From a virus: a stretch of DNA of 27,019 bases. Location: positions 1-27,019 of the IMG/VR virus record IMGVR_UViG_3300021364_000384; one strand, given 5' to 3'. This document shows, piece by piece, positions 1-7,203 of the stretch. A program made the position numbers and the translations under genes. The notes beneath the pieces were generated by a model. The model did not search any database and was not told where the DNA came from. It saw only the letters and a list, made by a program, of their open reading frames with translations. Within the stretch, counting starts at the first letter, position 1. Each line of letters opens with the position of its first letter.

Positions 1-1112
1 AGTTGTATCCTCAAGCATTCCCCGGTGCTAGGTTTCGTGAAGTTGAAAAGGTTTGGACTTTTCCTTCAGGAGCTAAAATAGAATTTGGCTTCTTAGAAAA
101 AGATGCTGACGTATATCGTTATCAAGGACAAGCATATAGCTGGATTGGTTTTGATGAGATAACTCACTTACCAACAGAATTCGGCTGGAACTATTTGGCA
201 TCTAGACTTCGTACAACAGACCCAGAAATAAAAACCTATTTACGTTGTACAGCTAACCCCGGTGGTGTTGGTGCTCATTGGGTTAAAAGACGTTACATTG
301 AACCAGCTGACCCAAACAAATCTTTTGAAGGCTCTGATGGTCTAACCAGAAAGTTTATTCCAGCTAAACTATCAGATAACCCTTACTTAGCAAAAGATGG
401 TGTTTATGAAAAAATGCTGGAATCTTTACCAGCGACACAAAGAAAACAACTCTTAGAAGGTAATTGGGAAGTTGCAGAAGGTGCAGCATTTGCTGAATTT
501 GATTTAAATGTTCATGTTGTTGACCCTTTTCAGTTTCCTTTTCATTGGGAAAGAATGAAAGGAATCGACTATGGTTATGCCTCAGAATCCTGTTGTTTAT
601 GGGGTACAGTAGACCAAAATGACGGAACTTTGATAATTTATAGGGAATTATACCAAAAAGGCTTGACAGGAGAGGAATTAGGCTATATAATATCAGATAT
701 GGAAAAAGAAGACCCTTTTTCTGTTCCGGGTGTGTTGGATACAGCAGCTTGGGCTAAAACAGGAGCATCGGGTCCGACTGTAGGTGAAGCTTTACAAAAG
801 ATGGGTCACAAGCTTAGAAGAGCAGACAAAAACAGAGTACAAGGAAAAATACAAATACATGAGTATTTAAAGGTTCAACCAAATGGTAGACCTAAACTAC
901 AAATATTCAGCAGTTGTAAAAACTTGATAAGAGAATTACAAAGCATTCCTTTATCAAAGAATAATTCCGAAGATGTTGATACTCATGCTTCTGACCACGC
1001 ATATGATGCATTGCGTTATATGATTATGAGTAGACCTTCAGTGTATGGTACATTGCAAAGACTAAGAGATATAAAACAATATGTACCATCAGATTCAACA
1101 TTTGGATATTAA
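1..1112 (+). CDS. Terminase large subunit, 3' part (5' end outside the window)
   Basis: This is the DNA-packaging motor: an ATPase that drives the genome into the procapsid plus a nuclease that cuts the concatemer. Only about the last 369 codons are present, in the frame beginning at base 3. The N-terminal Walker A loop lies upstream of the window. The Walker B motif is visible as IGFDE (D51-E52 of the visible part), and the coupling motif is TANPGG (83-88). The RNase H-like nuclease domain follows, with acidic candidates D189 in GIDYGY, D246 in VLDTAAW, and D331/D335 in SDHAYDALRYM. This arrangement matches the Terminase_6 type. The stop lies three bases before the portal start, so the two genes are probably translated together. 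Terminase followed directly by portal differs from the T7 gene order. Confidence 0.95.
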   Translation, partial: LYPQAFPGARFREVEKVWTFPSGAKIEFGFLEKDADVYRYQGQAYSWIGFDEITHLPTEFGWNYLASRLRTTDPEIKTYLRCTANPGGVGAHWVKRRYIEPADPNKSFEGSDGLTRKFIPAKLSDNPYLAKDGVYEKMLESLPATQRKQLLEGNWEVAEGAAFAEFDLNVHVVDPFQFPFHWERMKGIDYGYASESCCLWGTVDQNDGTLIIYRELYQKGLTGEELGYIISDMEKEDPFSVPGVLDTAAWAKTGASGPTVGEALQKMGHKLRRADKNRVQGKIQIHEYLKVQPNGRPKLQIFSSCKNLIRELQSIPLSKNNSEDVDTHASDHAYDALRYMIMSRPSVYGTLQRLRDIKQYVPSDSTFGY

Positions 1113-1115
1113 GGA

Positions 1116-3350
1116 ATGGCAGAAGACAACAACACATTTTTAAATGCTGATTACATCTACGAAGATGTTGAAGGTGAAGCAGGAAAAAGTCTTAATTTAA
1201 TTGAAGACCAAAAAAACAATTTGGTAGGACTTATTCAAAGTCGTTTTGCTGTTGCTGAAGAATCCAGAGATGCAGACGAAAGAAGATGGCTTGAAGCCTA
1301 CGAAAACTATAGAGGGCTTTACGGCAAAAGAGTAAAGTTTAGAGAATCCGAAAAGTCCCGTATCTTTATTAAGATAACAAAAACAAAAGTATTAGCTGCT
1401 TTTGGTCAATTAGTCGATGTACTATTTGGCACAGGTAAATTTCCTATTGGTATTAGTGAAACTAAAATACCTGAAGGTGAAAAAGCAAATGCTTATTTAG
1501 ATTTTCAAAATCCTCAACCGGGTATTGAAACATCACAACCTGTAGAAGATATATTAGACAACATAGGGAATTTAAAAGGTGGTCCGTTTGATATTGGTTA
1601 TCGAGGAGATGGTAAGGTACTTAAACCCGGAGCTACATTTGGCGATGGAATGTTTGAAGACTCAGAGCAGTCTTTGGAAGACAAAGCTGAAGAGCTTGGT
1701 GTCTTAAGAGAAGGTACAACACCAGACCCACAGAAACCAGAACTATCTCCAGCACAAAGAGCTGCAAGGAGAATGGAAAAATTAATCCATGACCAAATTG
1801 AAGAATCAAATGGTTCTTCTGAAATTAGAAGTGCATTGCTTGAGGCAGCACTATTAGGAACAGGAATTATTAAGGGTCCTTTTAATTACAACAAAACTCT
1901 TAATAATTGGAAAGTTAATGATGAAGGTGAAAGAGAATATTCACCTATACAAGTTAGAGTACCACGAATAGAGTTTGTTAGTTGCTGGGACTTTTATCCA
2001 GACCCCGGTGGAACTAACATAGATGAATGTGAATATGTAATTCATAGACATCGTATGAATACTTCACAGCTTAGGGCATTAAGAAATATGCCTTATTTTG
2101 ATAAAGATGCTATTCGTGAAGCAATTCAAGAAGGTCCTAATTATCTTGAAAAAGATTTTGAAAGTCAATTAAAAGATGATTACGATACTGAAGAAGCATA
2201 TTCAAATGCTTTTGAAGTAGTTGAATATTGGGGTATCATGGATGCCCAGTATGCTAGAGAAGTAGGTATCGAACTTGATGAAGACATTGATGATTTAGAT
2301 GAGGTACAAATCAATGCATGGATATGTGGTAATAAACTACTAAGAGCAGTTATCAATCCATTTACTCCATACAGAATACCTTATCATGCTTTCCCATACG
2401 AAAGAAATCCTTATAATTTCTTTGGTGTTGGAATAGCTGAGAATATGAATGACTCTCAGCAAATTATGAATGGTCATGCAAGAATGGCGATTGATAATTT
2501 AGCATTATCTGGTTCATTAGTTTTTGACATAGATGAATCAGCACTTGTTGCTGGTCAAAATATGGAAATATATCCCGGTAAAATCTTTAGAAGACAAGCT
2601 GGGATGCCGGGACAAGCCATTTATGGTTTAAAGTTCCCAAACACTGCACCTGAGAACATGATGATGTTTGATAGGTTTAGACAGTTAGCCGATGAGCAAA
2701 CAGGCATACCAAGTTACTCGCATGGTCAAACAGGAGTACAAAGTATGACTAGAACTGCTTCCGGTATGTCAATGTTATTAGGAGCAGCAAGTTTAAACAT
2801 TAAAACAGTTGTTAAGAATCTTGACGACTTTTTATTGAAGCCTTTAGGCGAAGCATACTTCCAGTGGAACATGCAATTCTTTGAAGGCGATTTAGACGTT
2901 AAAGGTGATTTAGAAGTTAAGGCTACTGGTACCAATAGCTTGATGCAGAAAGAAGTTAGAAGTCAGAGATTGACAATGTTCTTACAAACTGCACAAAGTC
3001 CAGCTATCGCACCATTTGTTAAGATTTCTAAGTTGATTAGTGAACTTGCCTACAGCTTAGACTTGGACCCTGATGAAATACTCAATGACCCAGAAGAAGC
3101 TGCAATGATGGCACAAATAATAGGTATGCAAAATGTTAGACAAGAAACTGGCGAAGAAGCTCAACCTGTTGGTGAACAACAAGGAGCTATGGGAGGCATT
3201 CAAGGAGCACCTGAACAATCAGCGGAACTTGGACCTACAGGCACTGGTGGTGGCAACATCGGAATTGGAAATGTACCGGTTGCAGGGGAAACTACGTTTA
3301 GTGGGACAATTGGAGCAGCTGGAGCTGCAGGTCAAGGAAGCCCTGAATAG
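1116..3350 (+). CDS. Portal protein
   Basis: Predicted portal (head-to-tail connector), the ring at one capsid vertex through which DNA enters and leaves. It has 744 residues, long for a podovirus portal and closer to the P22-like size class. The assignment rests on its place directly after the terminase and on typical portal features: an N-terminal helical start, a WDFYPDPGG-type segment around residue 292, and the long central wing/stem region ending in helical sequence rich in M and Q. Residues roughly 125-200 look like a low-complexity insertion rich in G, P and acidic residues. The last 70 or so residues are a Gly/Gln/Ala-rich tail that is probably disordered. The start ATG follows the terminase stop by three bases. 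The last 14 bases of the gene, including its stop, are repeated before the scaffold gene. Confidence 0.88.
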   Translation: MAEDNNTFLNADYIYEDVEGEAGKSLNLIEDQKNNLVGLIQSRFAVAEESRDADERRWLEAYENYRGLYGKRVKFRESEKSRIFIKITKTKVLAAFGQLVDVLFGTGKFPIGISETKIPEGEKANAYLDFQNPQPGIETSQPVEDILDNIGNLKGGPFDIGYRGDGKVLKPGATFGDGMFEDSEQSLEDKAEELGVLREGTTPDPQKPELSPAQRAARRMEKLIHDQIEESNGSSEIRSALLEAALLGTGIIKGPFNYNKTLNNWKVNDEGEREYSPIQVRVPRIEFVSCWDFYPDPGGTNIDECEYVIHRHRMNTSQLRALRNMPYFDKDAIREAIQEGPNYLEKDFESQLKDDYDTEEAYSNAFEVVEYWGIMDAQYAREVGIELDEDIDDLDEVQINAWICGNKLLRAVINPFTPYRIPYHAFPYERNPYNFFGVGIAENMNDSQQIMNGHARMAIDNLALSGSLVFDIDESALVAGQNMEIYPGKIFRRQAGMPGQAIYGLKFPNTAPENMMMFDRFRQLADEQTGIPSYSHGQTGVQSMTRTASGMSMLLGAASLNIKTVVKNLDDFLLKPLGEAYFQWNMQFFEGDLDVKGDLEVKATGTNSLMQKEVRSQRLTMFLQTAQSPAIAPFVKISKLISELAYSLDLDPDEILNDPEEAAMMAQIIGMQNVRQETGEEAQPVGEQQGAMGGIQGAPEQSAELGPTGTGGGNIGIGNVPVAGETTFSGTIGAAGAAGQGSPE
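3337..3350 (+). repeat. 14-base direct repeat, copy 1 (portal stop)
   Basis: GAAGCCCTGAATAG forms the last codons and stop of the portal gene. An identical copy lies at 4850-4863. After each copy comes a purine-rich ribosome-binding stretch and a start codon in the context ATGGCTAA, so similarity continues loosely into the next gene. The two copies bracket the 470-codon gene. Confidence 0.85.
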
Positions 3351-3367
3351 AAAAGAGGAAAACAATA

Positions 3368-4780
3368 ATGGCTAAGAAAAGTTTATTAAATAAAGATTTA
3401 GCAGATTTAAATAACGATGGCAAACTATCTTCTTATGAAAAAAGAAGAGGAATGGCTATCGAAGAATCTATGCAAGAAAGAGAACCTTACAAATTAGGTA
3501 AATTAGTAAATAAAGCTTTAACAAAATTACAACAAGAACATAAAAAATTTGTTAAAGAAGCTTTTCCTATGGAAAAAAATGTTCCTGCACCAGATTATTT
3601 AAATTTTAAAGGTGAAATGATAGAACCAAATGAAGCAGATTTGTTATATAAATTTTTACGAGATAAAGTTAGAAATGTAGATACTACTGTAAGCCCAATG
3701 AGTTCTAAAAATAAATTAGCCTTAAATGAACAATTAGCCTTAGAAGAATTAAAAATTATTTCTCAATCAAAAAATCCTGAAAAATCAAAATTATTTGGAA
3801 TCTTTTTAGATGATAGAACTAAATCTATTGATGATTTTATTCAAAAAAACTTAGATGATTTAATGGAGCTAGATTTAGATGAAGCTGAAAATTTAATGCT
3901 ATTACAAGAATTAGAACCAGTATCAAGAGCAATAAACAATCAAGGAGGTTTATTAGCCTCTGATGATTATAGAATGGGTTTTGCTGAAGGTCAAAACGAT
4001 GCTGAAATGCAAAACTATAGAGTAATACTTGCTGGTCTTAGACAATTACCTGAAAATGAATTACCACAAGTTTTAGCTTTAGCTCAAGAAGGTAAATCAT
4101 TACCAGAACAATATATGGTAGAAGAAAAAGCTGGAGTAGTTATGAATCCTATTGATGCTCAAAAAAATCATCCAGATTTATTTATGAAAGCTTTAAATTT
4201 CTTACAAGAACCAAGAGAACAACAAAACGAAGGTGGCGAAATGGAAATGCTACCTGACGAAGAAATGGAACAAAACTTTATAGACTTTGTAGTGGACGAA
4301 GCACTATCCGATGAAGAAAAGTCTATGTTAGAAGAACAACTAGAAGCTAATCCTGAGTTGAGTGTATTATTCGACAAAGTGATTGAAAGAGCTTCCGAGT
4401 TTACTGGAGCCGGTCCTGTTGATGGTCCGGGGACAGGCACTTCAGATGATATACCTGCTAGGTTATCAGATGGAGAATTTGTCTTTACTGCCAAAGCAGT
4501 TGAGCAGATTGGTGCAGACAACCTCATGAAAATGATGAAGGATGCCGAAGCTGCTTACGATGCTGGTGGTGAAAGAAAAGGCTATGCGAATGGCGAAGAG
4601 GTTATTCAAGATGAAGATATTAATAAAGGTATTAAAAAAGTTGAAGTTGAATATTCTGTTCAACAACAACCTACTTCTACTGAATCTTTATTCGGTCAAC
4701 CTCTTTATGAAGAAGATGAATCTTCTAAAAAAAATAAAGAATTGATGAGAGTAAATCCAACTCGTCATGTGTATAGTTAA
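3368..4780 (+). CDS. Mosaic virion-type protein with EF-hand-like loop and GTSDDIPARLSDGEF module
   Basis: A 470-residue protein of unknown exact role, probably virion-associated from its place between portal and scaffold. Three parts can be told apart. Residues 1 to about 285 are very AT-rich in codon use and mostly helical; they open with DLNNDGKLSSYE (13-24), which fits the 12-residue EF-hand calcium loop (D1, N3, D5, G6, hydrophobic 8, E12). Residues about 292-415 use less AT-rich codons and carry an acidic helical stretch followed by GPGTGTSDDIPARLSDGEF and VFTAKAVEQIG (about 349-382), a module I recall from many marine phages. The last 55 residues are AT-rich again. The ribosome site GAGGAAAA precedes the ATG. 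Calcium binding is a motif-based inference only. Confidence 0.75.
   Translation: MAKKSLLNKDLADLNNDGKLSSYEKRRGMAIEESMQEREPYKLGKLVNKALTKLQQEHKKFVKEAFPMEKNVPAPDYLNFKGEMIEPNEADLLYKFLRDKVRNVDTTVSPMSSKNKLALNEQLALEELKIISQSKNPEKSKLFGIFLDDRTKSIDDFIQKNLDDLMELDLDEAENLMLLQELEPVSRAINNQGGLLASDDYRMGFAEGQNDAEMQNYRVILAGLRQLPENELPQVLALAQEGKSLPEQYMVEEKAGVVMNPIDAQKNHPDLFMKALNFLQEPREQQNEGGEMEMLPDEEMEQNFIDFVVDEALSDEEKSMLEEQLEANPELSVLFDKVIERASEFTGAGPVDGPGTGTSDDIPARLSDGEFVFTAKAVEQIGADNLMKMMKDAEAAYDAGGERKGYANGEEVIQDEDINKGIKKVEVEYSVQQQPTSTESLFGQPLYEEDESSKKNKELMRVNPTRHVYS
4230..4243 (+). promoter_or_regulatory. Possible internal ribosome site and in-frame start (ATG at 4241)
   Basis: AAGGTGG (4230-4236) lies four bases before an in-frame ATG at 4241, residue 292 of the 470-residue protein. 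The position coincides with the change from very AT-rich to more balanced codons. Starting here would give a protein of 179 residues containing only the conserved SDGEF module. The Shine-Dalgarno match has one mismatch to AAGGAGG and the spacing is short, so this is a candidate only. Confidence 0.35.
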
Positions 4781-4872
4781 AGATTAACCGAAAGGCGACC
4801 TTTGCAAGACAAGCCCTGCCCGTACAGCAGCTACCTTGTAATATTTGTTGAAGCCCTGAATAGGAGAAAAAG
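4781..4872 (+). other. 92-base intergenic region with potential RNA structure
   Basis: This is the largest non-coding gap in the window and is distinctly richer in G+C than the genes around it. AAAGG-CGA-CCTTT can form a five-pair stem with a three-base loop near its start, and ACAAG further on can pair with CTTGT about 20 bases later, enclosing a CTG/CAG pairing. No T-run follows, so it is not an obvious intrinsic terminator. The gap ends with the second copy of the 14-base direct repeat and the scaffold ribosome site GGAG. It could hold a promoter, an RNA processing site or a recombination remnant; the sequence alone does not decide. Confidence 0.5.
4850..4863 (+). repeat. 14-base direct repeat, copy 2 (before scaffold gene)
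   Basis: GAAGCCCTGAATAG is identical to the portal 3' end at 3337-3350, offset by 1513 bases. Here it does not end a long reading frame. It sits nine bases before the scaffold ATG and overlaps the scaffold ribosome site. Removing the segment between the copies would place the portal stop directly ahead of the scaffold gene with its ribosome site intact. Confidence 0.85.
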
Positions 4873-5724
4873 ATGGCTAAAGAAGAAAAAGCTAACCCGT
4901 ATAATGCGGATAAAAGTTGGCACAAAGTAGAAGAAAAAGTTTTTGTTAATTCAAACAACTTATTTTTTCAAGAGCCTGAAGCAGAAACTGAAGAAGTAGA
5001 AGCTACAGAAGTTCAAGAAAAAAAAGAAGTTAAAGAAACAAAAACACCCTACAAGCGACCCGACTATAAAAAACGTTACGATGACTTAAAGAGGCATTAC
5101 GATAGTAAGCTTAATGAGTTTAAACAGAGAGAGTTAGAGTTGTTAGACCAAGCCCGTGAGGGACAAGTTAAATACACTCCACCTAAATCTGCAGAAGAAC
5201 TTGCTGAGTTTAAACAAAAATATCCTGATGTCTACGATGTAGTAGAAACTGTTGCAAACATGCAAAGCGAAAGCCGAGCAAAAAGTCTTGAAGAAAAAAT
5301 TAAACTTCTTCAATCTAGAGAGCAAGAGTTAGTAAGACTAGATGCTGAGAAAGAACTTAGGTCTAAGCATCCTGATTTTGATGATATCAGAAACAGTGAT
5401 GACTTTCATGACTGGGCTAAATCTCAACCTGAGTCAATTCAAAACTGGATTTACAGTAATGCAAATGACCCAGAAGCAGCAAGTCGAGCACTAGATTTAT
5501 TTAAGTCTGACATGGGTGTAAATAGCAATCCGAAAAAGTCATCGGCAGGTTCTAAATCCAAAGCTTCAGCGGCTGACATGGTTTCTGCAAAGACAACCAA
5601 CGTTGAGCCACAACAAGCTAAAGTTTGGACCGAAAAGGAGATTCTATCTTTATCTCCAGCCGAGTTCGATAGACTTGAAAAAGAAATCGACAAAGCTTGG
5701 GAAGAGGGTAGAATTAGTAGATAA
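4873..5724 (+). CDS. Capsid scaffolding protein
   Basis: Predicted internal scaffold that guides coat assembly and leaves the procapsid before DNA packaging. It has 283 residues and is highly charged and helical, with almost no hydrophobic core residues in its first half. K/E/R/D-rich coiled-coil segments run from about residue 55 to 175. A flexible Ser/Lys/Ala-rich linker (about 215-240) leads to a short C-terminal helix of the AEFDRLEKEIDKAWEEGRI type; such basic-acidic terminal helices are typical of the coat-binding end of scaffolds. It lies immediately upstream of the capsid gene, as scaffolds usually do. The GGAG ribosome site is well placed before the ATG. No protease-like residues are evident. 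Confidence 0.85.
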   Translation: MAKEEKANPYNADKSWHKVEEKVFVNSNNLFFQEPEAETEEVEATEVQEKKEVKETKTPYKRPDYKKRYDDLKRHYDSKLNEFKQRELELLDQAREGQVKYTPPKSAEELAEFKQKYPDVYDVVETVANMQSESRAKSLEEKIKLLQSREQELVRLDAEKELRSKHPDFDDIRNSDDFHDWAKSQPESIQNWIYSNANDPEAASRALDLFKSDMGVNSNPKKSSAGSKSKASAADMVSAKTTNVEPQQAKVWTEKEILSLSPAEFDRLEKEIDKAWEEGRISR

Positions 5725-5754
5725 ACTTTTATATTAACCCAAAAGGAGTAAAAA

Positions 5755-6726
5755 ATGGCACAGTATTTTGAACCAACCCCAGATACAAATGCAAACTTTG
5801 GTAGCTCCGTTAGTGGTCAGAATAATAGTTTCTTCCTGCCTTCCATATATTCTGCTAAAGTTTTAAACTTTTTCAGAAAGGCATCAGTGGTAGAAGCTAT
5901 TACAAATACTGACTACTCCGGAGAAATCAGCAATTATGGTGATTCTGTTAAAATTATCAAAGAGCCAGTAATCTCAGTGTACGACTACACAAGAGGTTCT
6001 GACACAACTCAAACCAAGCTAACAGACGAAGAGCTAACACTCGTAGTCGATTCAGCAAAAGCTTTCAAATTCATCGTAGATGATATTGAGAGAGATATGT
6101 CTCACGTCAACTTTAAAGAAGTTGCAACATCTTCAGCAGCTTATGCTCTAAGAGATTCTTTCGATGCAGCAGTTATCGAATCAATGTTCTCAGGTGTTTC
6201 TTCTTCTACACCAGACCATGTACTAGGTGCAGACTCAGCTACAAAACTAGCAGCTGACGTTTACGATGGTGCAGGTTCTATTGACCTAGGTGTATCTAGT
6301 GAAACAGACCCATTAAACGTACTTGCAAGAATGGCAAGACTATTAGACGATGCTAATGTTCCTGAAGAAGGAAGATGGTTTGTAGCTTCTCCAGAATTTT
6401 ATGAGCAGCTATCACAATCCAGCTCAAAACTTCTTTCTGTTGACTTCAACGCAGGACAAGGCTCAATCAGAAATGGTCTAGTATCTAGCGGTAAGTTAAG
6501 AGGTTTCAACATGTACAAATCTAATAACATTGCAGCTGTTTCAAATGCTACAGGAAAATGTCTAGCTGGACATATTTCTTCAACAGCAACAGCTCAAACA
6601 ATCATCTCAACTGAAGTCCTAAGAGACCCAAGTTCATTTGGTGACATTGTTAGAGGCTTACATGTATATGGAGCAAAAGTATTGAGAGACGATGCATTAG
6701 TATCAGCTTTCTACACTATTGACTAA
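5755..6726 (+). CDS. Major capsid protein (HK97 fold)
   Basis: The coat protein forming the icosahedral shell, 323 residues, in the size class of T7 gp10-like coats. The N-terminal arm (about 1-45) is followed by a segment typical of T7-like coats (SAKVLNFFRKASVVEAITN and GDSVKIIKEPVI), an E-loop-like region, and a central helical part with a conserved-looking EEGRWFVASPEFYEQL stretch (about 204-219). The ending VLRDDALVSAFY is typical of an HK97-fold core strand. A strong ribosome site (AAGGAG) precedes the ATG. Codons are visibly more C-ending than in neighbouring genes, as expected for a very highly expressed product. The gene follows the scaffold by 30 bases and ends just before an intrinsic terminator. 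Confidence 0.94.
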   Translation: MAQYFEPTPDTNANFGSSVSGQNNSFFLPSIYSAKVLNFFRKASVVEAITNTDYSGEISNYGDSVKIIKEPVISVYDYTRGSDTTQTKLTDEELTLVVDSAKAFKFIVDDIERDMSHVNFKEVATSSAAYALRDSFDAAVIESMFSGVSSSTPDHVLGADSATKLAADVYDGAGSIDLGVSSETDPLNVLARMARLLDDANVPEEGRWFVASPEFYEQLSQSSSKLLSVDFNAGQGSIRNGLVSSGKLRGFNMYKSNNIAAVSNATGKCLAGHISSTATAQTIISTEVLRDPSSFGDIVRGLHVYGAKVLRDDALVSAFYTID

Positions 6727-6736
6727 TTATAGTTAC

Positions 6737-6764
6737 GGGGGAGTCTTCGGACTCCTCCATTTTT
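6737..6764 (+). terminator. Intrinsic terminator with UUCG loop after the capsid gene
   Basis: GGGGGAGTC and GACTCCTCC form a nine-pair stem (one G-T wobble) closed by a C(TTCG)G tetraloop, followed by a run of five Ts. It lies 10 bases after the capsid stop and three bases before the ribosome site of the next gene. As downstream genes have no obvious separate promoter, partial readthrough here probably lowers transcription of the tail genes relative to the capsid. Confidence 0.88.
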
Positions 6765-6779
6765 ACAAGGAGAGATAAA

Positions 6780-7055
6780 ATGAAAAAAAGAAACATGGGA
6801 GTTCCTGTAAGTAAAGGTTCTGGTATGGGTATAATCCGTCAAAGAATAAGACCTTTAGCACCTGCAAAACCTAAAGGTAAAAGAGATAGCGAAGGTATGT
6901 ATGGATTTAGTAAAGGCGGACATGTTAAAAAAGTTGACGGCATTATGGATGGTAACAAAGCAGCTAGACGTGAAAACATGTATGGCGGTGGACGAATGAA
7001 GTACAACGCAGGTAAGCTTGTTAAAAAAGCTATGAAAAAGGCTATGCCTTGCTAA
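6780..7055 (+). CDS. Small basic Gly/Lys-rich protein, function unknown
   Basis: A 91-residue, strongly basic protein, with Lys and Arg making up about a quarter of the residues. It carries KGGHVKKVDGIMDGNKAARR in its middle and ends KLVKKAMKKAMPC, with a single terminal Cys. I recall similar short GG-x-VKK-DGI proteins next to capsid genes in marine phages, without known function. Possible roles are binding packaged DNA or decorating the capsid; neither is shown. The AAGGAG ribosome site lies just after the terminator, so translation is strong even though transcription is probably reduced. It ends one base before the next ATG and forms a pair with the 48-residue gene. Confidence 0.8.
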   Translation: MKKRNMGVPVSKGSGMGIIRQRIRPLAPAKPKGKRDSEGMYGFSKGGHVKKVDGIMDGNKAARRENMYGGGRMKYNAGKLVKKAMKKAMPC

Positions 7056-7056
7056 C

Positions 7057-7203
7057 ATGAAAGTACCAGCACCTAAAGGATATCATTGGATGAAAAGCGG
7101 TAAAAGCTTTAAACTAATGAAAGACCCTGTTGGCGGTTATAAGCCACATAAAGGAGCCAGTAAATCAGCAAACTTTGAAATTCAAAAAATACATAAAAAA
7201 TAA
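7057..7203 (+). CDS. Small basic protein of 48 residues, function unknown
   Basis: This short reading frame begins with ATG one base after the previous stop and ends in TAATG, sharing one base with the start of the tail adaptor gene. The product starts MKVPAPKGYHWMKSGKSFKL and ends in a basic tail. I recall a recurrent small-protein motif of the APKGYHWM type with a later PHKGAS in marine phages, and both are present here. The exact fit of the frame between two genes supports real coding. It is rich in Lys and His, has no membrane segment and no Cys. The role is unknown; a small virion or DNA-associated protein is possible. Confidence 0.75.
   Translation: MKVPAPKGYHWMKSGKSFKLMKDPVGGYKPHKGASKSANFEIQKIHKK

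Noticed and set aside
3133-3375. An 80-codon frame overlapping the portal end and the next gene start
   Set aside because: It lies in another frame of the portal's Gly/Gln-rich tail, whose repetitive codons leave stops out by chance. It has no ribosome site and no recognisable product.
4778-4929. Readthrough of the 470-codon gene into the gap
   Set aside because: The frame stays open for about 49 codons after TAA, but the product looks random, there is no readthrough signal, and it would overlap the scaffold start.
4725-4958. Minus-strand frame across the 92-base gap
   Set aside because: It mostly opposes the ends of two good genes, lacks a ribosome site and encodes a Leu/Ser-rich product typical of antisense frames.
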